6,644 nt of DNA. Source: Candidatus Nitrosopolaris nunavutensis. Lineage in GTDB: Archaea; Thermoproteota; Nitrososphaeria; Nitrososphaerales; Nitrososphaeraceae. This document shows, one piece after another, positions 1 to 5,056 of the stretch. The translations under genes and the position numbers were made by a program. The stretch spans positions 1 through 6,644 of the forward strand of contig DAOM01000052.1 in assembly GCA_002501855.1 (NCBI GenBank), written 5' to 3'. The notes below the pieces were generated by a model, which saw only the letters and a program-made list of their open reading frames with translations, did not search any database and was not told the origin of the DNA. Within the stretch, counting starts at the first letter, position 1, and each line of letters opens with the position of its first letter.

Positions 1-159
1 ACTGCCGTCATGATGATGGTCATGATGCGCCATCGCCATTGTCGATGTCGAGTCTAATGCTAATATCGCAACAGTTGCGATTACTACCATGCTGACTGAG
101 AACTTTTGGTCTGTTCTGATTGTTTTGCTTTGGTTGTATTGATGCATACGTACCACCAT
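1..159 (-). CDS. Secreted His-rich protein, N-terminal part (partial at window edge)
   Basis: The minus strand reads an open frame that runs off the left edge of the window. About 53 residues are visible from the first ATG (157-159); a second in-frame ATG lies at 145-147 and a third at 88-90. The product has a polar N-terminus, a hydrophobic stretch (roughly SVSMVVIATVAILAL) and then AMA followed by HHDHHHDG. This is the layout of a Sec signal peptide with an A-x-A-like cleavage site and a mature protein that starts with a His/Asp cluster able to bind metal ions such as copper, zinc or nickel. The metal-binding role is inferred from composition only; the rest of the protein is outside the window, so no family can be named. 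A weak TATA-like stretch (minus-strand CTTAATTT, about 194-202) would fit a short leader. The start codon is uncertain. Confidence 0.55.
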   Translation of the reverse strand, partial: MVVRMHQYNQSKTIRTDQKFSVSMVVIATVAILALDSTSTMAMAHHDHHHDGS

Positions 160-235
160 TACGTTGTACCAGCTGCCTCTTCTTCCAGGTAGATGAAATT
201 AAGTCGAAAACAATTGGAGATTACGTTGCATTTTC

Positions 236-286
236 GTTGCAAAAAGTCTATTTCAACCTTCTTTTGATCACCAATAATTTTGCAAC
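236..286. repeat. 9-bp perfect inverted repeat with 33-bp spacer
   Basis: GTTGCAAAA at 236-244 is the exact reverse complement of TTTTGCAAC at 278-286. A further partial copy of the half-site (CGTTGCA, 224-230) precedes the left arm by one helical turn. The repeat lies between the His-rich secreted gene (transcribed leftwards) and the DUF72 remnant, so it could be an operator for the former. No poly-T follows it, so it does not look like a terminator. In AT-rich DNA an arm of this length can arise by chance. Confidence 0.25.
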
Positions 287-314
287 ATGTAGCCGAATCC
301 TGCTAGCCGGAGAA

Positions 315-800
315 ATTATCGGTTGGGCCTCAACAAAATGTTATTTTTTCTTAGCAAACATAAAATTTTCACCCTTTATACTAACTATCGCTTTCCTACA
401 GAATCTTGGATAAATACATGGCTGTCAGCTGCTCCAGACTATTTCCCTTTTTCTATTAAGGTTAACCGGTACATTACTGACCACACACGATTGAAAGTAG
501 AAAAAGCCTTACAACTGTGTACAAATTTAGTAAAACGCTTTACAGGATAAATGATTAGATTGACTTCTAGCTTCTTAAGATGCTACCATCATTTAATTAT
601 AGTTCAGAAAATTTGAAAACACTGAGTAACTTCTTTAGCGAAATTAACTTAAGTAACAAAGCTGTCCTAGAATTTAGAGATCAGTCATGGTAGAAAGCGG
701 TAGATAAAATTGAAGATATAGGAATTGTTTTTGTTCAGTTGATGCTCCATCGTCTGCCTCAGCTTTAGATACAGGATTCACGTACTCTAAACATAACAAT
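315..800 (+). pseudogene. DUF72 (YecE-like) family pseudogene, frameshifted and truncated
   Basis: Pieces of one DUF72 protein appear in order but in different plus-strand frames. They are IIGWAS...FLANIK (about 315-366), YTNYRFPTESW...SAAPDYFPFSIKVNRYITDHTRLK (from 377), LKMLPSFNYSSENLKTLSNFF (from 574), KAVLEFRDQSW (from 661) and CSVDAPSSASALDTGFT (from 732). The F-S-x-K-x-x-R-Y-I-T-H/D-x-R-L-K signature, the LPPSF-like segment, the LEFR-x-x-SW motif and the SVDAP motif are characteristic of DUF72, a TIM-barrel-like family of unknown biochemical role. Lesions seen: a probable internal deletion with frame change near 367-377, a frame change between about 550 and 574, an in-frame TAG at 691-693 just after the SW, and a frameshift in the T-run near 728-733. 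The C-terminal third is missing; the remnant stops against the 3' end of the phosphoesterase gene. The family call is from motif recognition. It is clearly not functional. Confidence 0.8.
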
Positions 801-805
801 GTCCA

Positions 806-1780
806 TCAATGCGACTTATTGATAGTGAATTGGTCTTTGACAGAGCCATCATTTGCATAAAAATTCGCAATAAATATTCTTCCATTATTTGTGATGGTTA
901 CATCTAGAAATCCATGTCCCATATACTGACTAGCTATGTAAGGAGCCTTTGCAAATAGCGGGAAAAGATGTGCGCCTGCAGTTCCTACGATAGCAAATAT
1001 CCTTCCTTGCGGATTAGTATAATTGTGAATGTTGGTATCGGTTATTAGTGAGTTGGTTGAATTACTGATGTTATATTTGATAGGATATGACCTTTTGTAA
1101 TTGTGCTCGTGTCCTTGCAACACAAGGTCTACATGATATTTATCAAATAGTGGATGATATATGTCCCTAAATGTAATAAGAGGTTGAACTAACGATGCTG
1201 AAGAATATGATGTCTGGTGATAGTATACTATAATCCAATTTATACGTGGATCTGATGATGCTTTTGCAAGATCGCTGTCTACGAAGCTATACTGTTCAGA
1301 ACCTATTCCTATTGCTGGTAGCTCTGTAGAGATCGCAACGAAGTGAACGGCTTCATAATTGAAGGAATAGTATTGCTTTGTGAGATTAAAATGGCTTATG
1401 TAAAAATTCAAAATGGACTGAGAATCATGCTCATGATTGCCTATGGAAATTTTAAGTCTTTGCTCTATAGGTTTAACTATTTTAAACCAGCAATCTGGAC
1501 TACGGCTTTCATTATAGTCGCTGTGATAGTAGTCACCTACTCCAAGTACTAATCTAGGATTCTTGCTTGCTATATTATCCACAGTAGTTATTGTGTTGGA
1601 ATTACAGGCCCAATCTGAGACAGCTCCAAAGCTAAAATTGGGTAATACTTTTGTTAATGTTGCAGCGTATGAAGATCCTCTTTCGTTAATTGTAGCGAGG
1701 AATAGGAGGAATACAAACAAGATCATTAACGTTAGATCAAGCGAGAAGAAATCACTATACCTGGAATGTATTCCATACAT
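806..1780 (-). CDS. Exported metallophosphoesterase (purple acid phosphatase-like)
   Basis: A 324-residue calcineurin-like phosphoesterase expected to hydrolyse phosphomonoesters or diesters with two metal ions outside the membrane. An N-terminal hydrophobic segment (about residues 16-30) serves as signal peptide or anchor. Metal-site motifs are in family order: SDWACN (D56), GVGDYYHSD (D83, Y85), GNHEHD (N115, H116), YYHQT (H188) and GHEHNYKR (H224, H226, Y228, R230), followed by GTAGAHLFP near 266. All expected ligand positions are filled. Odd point: the first motif reads SDWA where GDWG is usual. Five N-x-S/T sequons (N89, N132, N237, N240, N253) fit an extracytoplasmic glycoprotein. The start at 1780 is supported by a TATA box about 35 bp upstream; Met19 is an alternative but would shorten the signal region. 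It is monocistronic: a dead DUF72 remnant lies downstream and a weak Asn-rich ORF diverges upstream. The substrate cannot be told from sequence. Confidence 0.88.
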   Translation of the reverse strand: MYGIHSRYSDFFSLDLTLMILFVFLLFLATINERGSSYAATLTKVLPNFSFGAVSDWACNSNTITTVDNIASKNPRLVLGVGDYYHSDYNESRSPDCWFKIVKPIEQRLKISIGNHEHDSQSILNFYISHFNLTKQYYSFNYEAVHFVAISTELPAIGIGSEQYSFVDSDLAKASSDPRINWIIVYYHQTSYSSASLVQPLITFRDIYHPLFDKYHVDLVLQGHEHNYKRSYPIKYNISNSTNSLITDTNIHNYTNPQGRIFAIVGTAGAHLFPLFAKAPYIASQYMGHGFLDVTITNNGRIFIANFYANDGSVKDQFTINKSH

Positions 1781-1810
1781 TTATTGTCAATGTTCTGTTT
1801 TTGAGTCGCT

Positions 1811-1822
1811 GTTTTATACCTT
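1811..1822 (-). promoter_or_regulatory. TATA box for the metallophosphoesterase
   Basis: The minus strand reads AAGGTATAAAAC, a good archaeal TATA box with purines just upstream that could serve as BRE. Its centre is about 35 bp before the ATG at 1778-1780, which predicts a leader of roughly 8-10 nt. Confidence 0.5.
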
Positions 1823-1896
1823 AAGATTTGCGATCATAGTTAGCAGGTTGATTCTAAAACTTGGATTCAATTTAAGACTTATGCTAGATCGCTTGA

Positions 1897-2097
1897 GTGG
1901 ACTTCAGTACATGTATAAATAAATCGCTGGATAAAATATTGAATGGTTATCTGAATTTTAGCGATCCAGATCCAATATCCCATTGTTATGATCAATTATT
2001 CAAGGGCAACATAAACAATGGTAACGGAACCAATAACAACGGCGGCGATAATAATGACAACAATCTCAATAACAATTCTAGTTTCGCGAACGTATGA
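1897..2097 (+). CDS. Asn-rich short ORF, possible gene remnant
   Basis: A 66-codon frame opening with GTG directly after an in-frame TGA. The first half (INKSLDKILNGYLNFSDPDPISHCYDQLFKG) has ordinary protein composition; the second half is a low-complexity Asn/Gly/Asp tail (NNGNGTNNNGGDNNDNN). Such tails occur in exported thaumarchaeal proteins, but no signal peptide is present here. The immediate upstream stop suggests the C-terminal end of a decayed gene rather than a full protein. A TATA-like TATAAATAAA at about 1914-1923 lies inside the frame, so it cannot be this ORF's promoter. I do not recognise the family. Confidence 0.25.
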   Translation: MDFSTCINKSLDKILNGYLNFSDPDPISHCYDQLFKGNINNGNGTNNNGGDNNDNNLNNNSSFANV

Positions 2098-2252
2098 AGC
2101 AGATAGTGGGTAACATTTTTTCCCTACACTCATGCGCTGCCTTCTGAATTCCAGTAGATTATTTTTCTTCCAGTAACTCTAGCTTGACTTTAAGAGTTCC
2201 ATTAATTAATGTAACAGCTGGATTAGCATCGACTGATCACTCCACCGTATAA

Positions 2253-2399
2253 CTTAATGCTGCACAAGCAACTGTAATCTGGTCTGGCAATGGTTACCAT
2301 ATTTATTTGCCAATTGAAGCCTTCATCGAAAAAAATAAAAAAAATTTTATCCCTTTGTCAAATATTGCAAATCCAAGGTATAGCTATAACGTCTGCTAA
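2253..2399 (+). pseudogene. Possible primase-like fragment (SGNGYHIYLPI motif)
   Basis: Between a TAA at 2250-2252 and another at 2397-2399, the plus strand encodes ATVIWSGNGYHIYLPIEAFIEKNKK. The WSGNGYHIYLPI segment resembles the S-G-x-G-Y/F-H-h motif strand of archaeo-eukaryotic primase-type catalytic domains, often found in thaumarchaeal integrated elements. No start codon, no complete domain and no continuation were found. The stretch just before (2150-2250) and the A-rich run after (about 2330-2347) look non-coding or too decayed to read. If correct, it marks an old integrated plasmid or virus. The assignment rests on one motif. Confidence 0.35.
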
Positions 2400-2404
2400 A
2401 GCAG

Positions 2405-2539
2405 TCAGTTACTTTTCTTGTTAGAGAATCCTAAATTCTTGTTAGAACTTCCAATAATTTCGACCATTCCGGCTACCCGGACATCTCTTCCATCGACTGC
2501 CAATAACAAGTTCAATGTCTGTGTTTTATAACAAAACAT
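2405..2539 (-). CDS. Small unidentified ORF (44 aa)
   Basis: The minus strand reads MFCYKTQTLNLLLAVDGRDV followed by RVAGMVEIIGSSNKNLGFSNKKSN and a TGA. The composition looks protein-like (alternating hydrophobic residues, basic C-terminus), and it could be the C-terminal end of a decayed gene because a TAA lies three codons before the ATG. No family is recognised, and no convincing TATA box or ribosome site was seen. An antisense frame is also open across part of it, so coding is doubtful. Confidence 0.2.
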   Translation of the reverse strand: MFCYKTQTLNLLLAVDGRDVRVAGMVEIIGSSNKNLGFSNKKSN

Positions 2540-2618
2540 AACATCTTATTAATGAAGAACGCTAATTAGTAGACATTAGATGGCTCTTGATGGTATTTAC
2601 ACCCATTAAAAACCAACA

Positions 2619-2653
2619 TTTATATCTGTCGTTAATTTCCTTAGCGTTAGAGG
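2619..2653 (+). promoter_or_regulatory. TATA box and Shine-Dalgarno-like site of the phasin-like pseudogene
   Basis: TTTATATC at 2619-2626 lies about 37 bp before the ATG at 2660, giving a predicted leader of about 10 nt. GAGG at 2650-2653 sits 6 nt before the ATG and could pair with the 16S 3' end. Both signals look intact although the gene is broken. Confidence 0.45.
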
Positions 2654-2659
2654 ATTAAA

Positions 2660-3130
2660 ATGGTAGACAGTAAATCTAAAGATGATGCCACCACAACACC
2701 AAGACCAACCAATGATGTAAGCAACCTATACGACGCGCTTGATCAGAACTTCGTTAAGACAGTAGACGAGGTGACAAAAGTTCAGCCAAAATATGGACAG
2801 TCAATCCATAATGCAATTTTAGCTCAAATACATACAGTAAAGAATGTTATCCGTAATACAATTTTAGCACAGAAGCAGTTGACAAGTGGCTGGAATCTTC
2901 CAGTAGCATACTCATAACAATTTGTAAAGGAATCAGACGAAATCACTAAGAACATAGTCAACGCAATTGATGTGAATAACGAGGTGGCGGTGAAATCACT
3001 AGATGCGATAACAGAAAACTTCAAAACCTTTAATTGAACAATTGATTCATTTACAGAATTCAACATCAATGCTGCTAAGACATGGAATTCACTCTACAGT
3101 GCACAACAACAACAATTCCTAAAGCAATAA
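2660..3130 (+). pseudogene. Phasin-like helical protein gene with two in-frame stops
   Basis: From the ATG at 2660 one frame continues for 156 codon positions to the TAA at 3128-3130, interrupted only by TAA at 2915-2917 and TGA at 3035-3037. The parts on both sides of the stops read as one protein: DVSNLYDALDQNFVKTVDEV..., QFVKESDEITKNIVNAIDVNN... and TIDSFTEFNINAAKTWNSLY...QQQQFLKQ. It is highly helical, lacks Cys and membrane segments, and has the amphipathic Gln/Asn/Lys/Glu pattern of phasins, which coat polyhydroxyalkanoate granules; soil thaumarchaea carry PHA synthase genes. The phasin label is an inference from composition and layout, not a diagnostic motif. A 15-codon internal duplication is visible (ILAQ...ILAQ; AATGCAATTTTAGC and AATACAATTTTAGC, 45 bp apart). 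The first 85 codons could still give a short product, but loss of the C-terminal half makes function doubtful. No frameshift is present, so both lesions are simple substitutions. Confidence 0.7.
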
Positions 3131-3731
3131 TTCGTTCTTTTTATTTTCCTTTTTTCTATCGCACTTCATCTGCCATGTTTGATCTCGAATATGACCGACA
3201 ACTATTAGTTTATTTTAATGGGAATGGTGCCCTGAGCTTTGATGGGGTAATGAATCCTCCTGGATGAGGCCAGATTCTATAGCCGAGTCCTTTAACTCCC
3301 GTTTAGGTACACCCCTCTTCCCATCACTTTTTCGATTTATCAAATCTAGACACCTTATCATTTTTATCGCTAGGGATTTCAATCTTATATTCTGGCAGAC
3401 CAATGATCTGTTTAAGACCTTCAGTTTCTTGTTTCTCCTCTTTTGCTAGTGAGCTGGTATACCTTTCAGGGACTACATATAGGGTTTAATCATGGCAATG
3501 TCCTTGAACATCATACATGCCATCATGGAAGCAATTCCCTGAATCTTACTACCCACCGGTAGTCACTAGAGAAACTAAGTTACTATCCAACAACTAGGGT
3601 TATTGGTGTGTTCGGAGAAGAGGCAGAACCAATTCGCGACTACCTTAGATGTCATCACAAACTTTCTGAACACGGCCTTGGAAGTAGACTTTGTCAATGT
3701 AGGCATCCCCGGAATATCGCGCTCGGAGCAT
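3119..3731 (-). pseudogene. HFX_2341/DUF6293-like transcriptional regulator, multiply frameshifted
   Basis: Minus-strand pieces in order, in shifting frames, build one protein. They are MLRARYSGDAYIDKVYFQGR and on to VCDDI (3731 down to a TAA at 3645-3647), DSNLVSLVTTGG (TAG at 3549-3551), SKIQGIASMMACMMFKDIAM, YVVPERYTSSLAKEEKQETE, GLKQIIGLPEYKIEIPSD (TGA at 3324-3326), then MIRCLDLINRKSDGKRGVPK with RELKDSAIESGLIQED, a TAA at 3215-3217, and NKLIVVGHIRDQTWQMKC to the final TAG at 3119-3121. The order DKVY strand, glycine-rich T-G-G-S-K-I followed by a small-residue helix, Y-V-V-P-x-x-Y, LP-x-Y-x-I-x-IP and a C-terminal winged-helix-like part (KRELKD...NKLI..GHI) fits archaeal HFX_2341-type regulators, which join a CARF-like ligand-sensing domain to a DNA-binding domain. 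The family name is from memory of its layout. At least four frame changes and three stops make it non-functional. Its 3' end overlaps the phasin-like remnant by 12 bp, tail to tail. Confidence 0.6.
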
Positions 3732-3751
3732 AGAAAGACATAGTACGACAA

Positions 3752-3761
3752 AAAATATATT
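3752..3761 (-). promoter_or_regulatory. TATA box of the dead regulator, leaderless spacing
   Basis: The minus strand reads CAATATATTTTT, a strong TATA box centred near 3757. The ATG at 3729-3731 lies about 26 bp downstream, the spacing of a leaderless archaeal transcript. This fixes the original start of the regulator pseudogene. The T6 run here (minus strand, about 3750-3755) also lies about 40 bp beyond the stop of the gene ending at 3794 and might help to terminate it. Confidence 0.5.
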
Positions 3762-3793
3762 GAAAGTTTTTCTCTTTGTATTTCTTCTTTAAC

Positions 3794-4183
3794 CTATTCT
3801 CTTTTTACGAGTATATAGTGTGGTATATTCGCGATTGTCGCGGGATATGACGTTTTATATTCCCAACCTGATGCAAGCAACTTTCTTGCTTCTACGACCT
3901 CAGTAACTGCAGCTACATCCACAACTCGTCGACGTCTAAACAAAGTCGTGGCTGATTTGTCAATAGGTAAATCTTGAACGAATTTGTGTTTGTGTTCTAC
4001 ACCGTTTTCGTCGACTAACTTCCAACTAATTTTCCCTGTTGTCGAATCTTCTCCTACCTTTTCGAATCCAATCAACTTATTAGGGAATCCTGCTGCTTTA
4101 CATCTGTTGCATTCTTGCATCTTTTTCTGTTGCAGCGGTTTGGATGCTTCCGCTTGTGATATTGTTGACATTGTAATAATCAT
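3794..4183 (-). CDS. Conserved-looking hypothetical protein with C-x2-C ... H-x-H metal cluster
   Basis: A complete 129-residue soluble protein, not assigned to a named family. Residues 23-67 contain C25-x2-C28 (QECNRCKAAGFPNKLIGFEKV), a K-x-S-W-K-L-V-D-E-N-G segment and H64-x-H66, which together look like a small zinc-ribbon or treble-clef knuckle with two Cys and two His ligands. After an Arg-rich stretch (LFRRRR, 81-86) comes a C-terminal part with V-x-E-A-R-K-L-L-A-S-G-W-E-Y-K-T-S-Y-P, ending in PHYILVKRE. The ExxxLLxxGWEY pattern recurs in small prokaryotic proteins of unknown role. A nucleic-acid-binding or protein-adaptor role is plausible but unproven. The ATG at 4183 is near leaderless spacing from a TATA box; Met5 (4169-4171) is an equally good start. 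It lies just upstream of the dead regulator on the same strand, with no operon evidence. Confidence 0.7.
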   Translation of the reverse strand: MIITMSTISQAEASKPLQQKKMQECNRCKAAGFPNKLIGFEKVGEDSTTGKISWKLVDENGVEHKHKFVQDLPIDKSATTLFRRRRVVDVAAVTEVVEARKLLASGWEYKTSYPATIANIPHYILVKRE

Positions 4184-4200
4184 CTAGTAAAATATGGTAA

Positions 4201-4210
4201 TAATATATGA
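4201..4210 (-). promoter_or_regulatory. TATA box for the zinc-cluster hypothetical protein
   Basis: The minus strand reads TCATATATTA. Its centre lies about 22 bp before the ATG at 4181-4183 and 35 bp before the second ATG at 4169-4171. The second start with a leader of roughly 9 nt, or the first without a leader, both fit. Confidence 0.45.
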
Positions 4211-4326
4211 AACACCATGGGAAGAGGGAGAGAGTGCACAAAGCACTCAAATTTTCAATATAGGTTAGAAACTCTATGAGTACCAATTATGATATGGTTT
4301 CTATAATTTTCACATTCTGGAAGGAA

Positions 4327-4416
4327 ATAGATACCGGCAATGACCATGTACAAAAATTTAACAGCAATGGTGGTTTCATAACAAAGTGGGGATCTGGAGC
4401 TTCTGGCGTTGGTGGT
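4327..4416 (+). pseudogene. NHL-repeat beta-propeller fragment (single blade)
   Basis: The plus strand encodes EIDTGNDHVQKFNSNGGFIT followed by KWGSGASGVGG. D-T-G-N-D/x-x-V-Q-K-F-x-x-N-G-x-F-I-T-K-W-G-S-x-G is the core of one NHL repeat, as found in secreted archaeal beta-propeller proteins. Only this blade is recognisable: the upstream VYVAD-like strand and the following G-x-G-x-F-x-x-P-x-G-I-A-V-D are absent, and the frame runs into unrelated sequence before a stop at 4468. The nearby ATG at 4276 gives a 64-codon frame but not a viable propeller, which needs about six blades. It is therefore a gene scrap, perhaps left by recombination between repeats. Confidence 0.65.
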
Positions 4417-4753
4417 ATTGTCGGGCTGATAGAAAACTCCATACCCAGTATTTTATCTCTGCTACCCTGATACAATCTTCTAATTTCTTCATTTTTTGCT
4501 AACGAATCTACAACAACAGGAAAATACATCTATAACGAAAAACTGCATTTATTCTGGCAAAAGTAACTTGTGGTTATCGCCGTGCGACTCGCTTAATATT
4601 ATCCACCACTAGCTGCTACATACTAAGATGTCAGCAGCAATATTGGTAACAAGGAGAATTTTTCCCTTCAATTACAGATTCACTTTCTTAGGGACATTTT
4701 GACTAATAAGGCACAAATCCTAAATGTCTGTCGATATGTGCAACCGTGAACCG
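4417..4753. other. Gene-poor stretch with unidentified coding debris
   Basis: No intact gene was found here. The minus strand keeps a protein-like segment at about 4440-4529 (VVVDSLAKNEEIRRLYQGSR and DKILG), followed by nonsense that is merely antisense to the NHL scrap. Further upstream on the same strand, pieces such as LKGKILLVTNIAAD (about 4640-4680) are separated by stops. These look like decayed genes but cannot be assigned. No repeats, tRNA or terminator structures were seen. Confidence 0.4.
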
Positions 4754-4945
4754 CTAAACAATTTTTATCACAACTGCAAGAATTGCTATCAAGACATATA
4801 GGACAATTTCTGCTATCACATGGTTCTTGATGGATTTAAAAAGATCTAAATTTACACAAGCCGTCTTGTGCGAGCCTACGAAATTGTTACGCTTATTATG
4901 TGGCACGTGGGAAGCAGGCCAAAATTACGTGAAAAATTGAGCCAT
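4754..4945 (-). pseudogene. Small single-pass membrane protein, interrupted by an early TAA
   Basis: From the ATG at 4943-4945 the minus strand reads MAQFFT, a TAA at 4925-4927, and then in the same frame about 56 more codons to the TAG at 4754-4756. That part contains NNFVGSHKTACVNLDLFKSI and then KNHVIAEIVLYVLIAILAVV with IKIV. The last 22 residues form one clear membrane helix at the extreme C-terminus, so the product would be tail-anchored. No family is recognised. Alternatively a GTG at 4904-4906 starts an intact 50-residue protein, so pseudogene status is uncertain. A TATA-like GTATATG (about 4958-4964) lies upstream but at an unusual distance. On the opposite strand a 40-codon frame (4972-5094, MVLGKDYQIYEQLTKFQKNE...) is unassigned. 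Confidence 0.35.
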
Positions 4946-5035
4946 TTTTAACTTAACATATACTTTTAGAAATGGTTCTAGGAAAAGATTATCAGATTTA
5001 CGAACAACTGACAAAATTTCAGAAAAATGAGAGGA

Positions 5036-5050
5036 TGCGGGAAAAAAAGT
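5036..5050 (-). terminator. Oligo-T terminator after the dioxygenase gene
   Basis: On the minus strand a run of seven T (complement of 5042-5048) begins 8 bp after the stop codon at 5057-5059. Archaeal termination is driven mainly by such T-runs, so this is a likely end of the transcript. Confidence 0.45.
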
Positions 5051-5056
5051 GCTGCA

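Noticed and set aside
1343..1922. Plus-strand open frames opposite the phosphoesterase gene
   Set aside because: They are antisense to a well-supported gene and show no motifs or promoter of their own.
2324..2350. A-rich run as a replication origin or DNA-unwinding element
   Set aside because: There are no repeated origin-recognition boxes or inverted repeats around it, so the A-run alone is not evidence.
3579..3747. Plus-strand reading RVIGVFGEEAEPIRDYL followed by LDVITNFLNTALEVDFVNVG
   Set aside because: It looks protein-like, but it needs a frame change and has stops on both sides. The minus strand over the same bases fits a collinear regulator with its own TATA box and start, which explains the region better.
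4287..4440. Minus-strand frame ending in ISPTIPPTPEAPDPHFVMKP
   Set aside because: This part is the antisense of the NHL-repeat scrap; only the stretch upstream of it (4440-4529) looks independently coding.
4850..4925. GC-richer patch considered as a tRNA or small RNA
   Set aside because: No cloverleaf pairing, no T-loop GTTCRANNC motif and no CCA-adjacent stem could be found.
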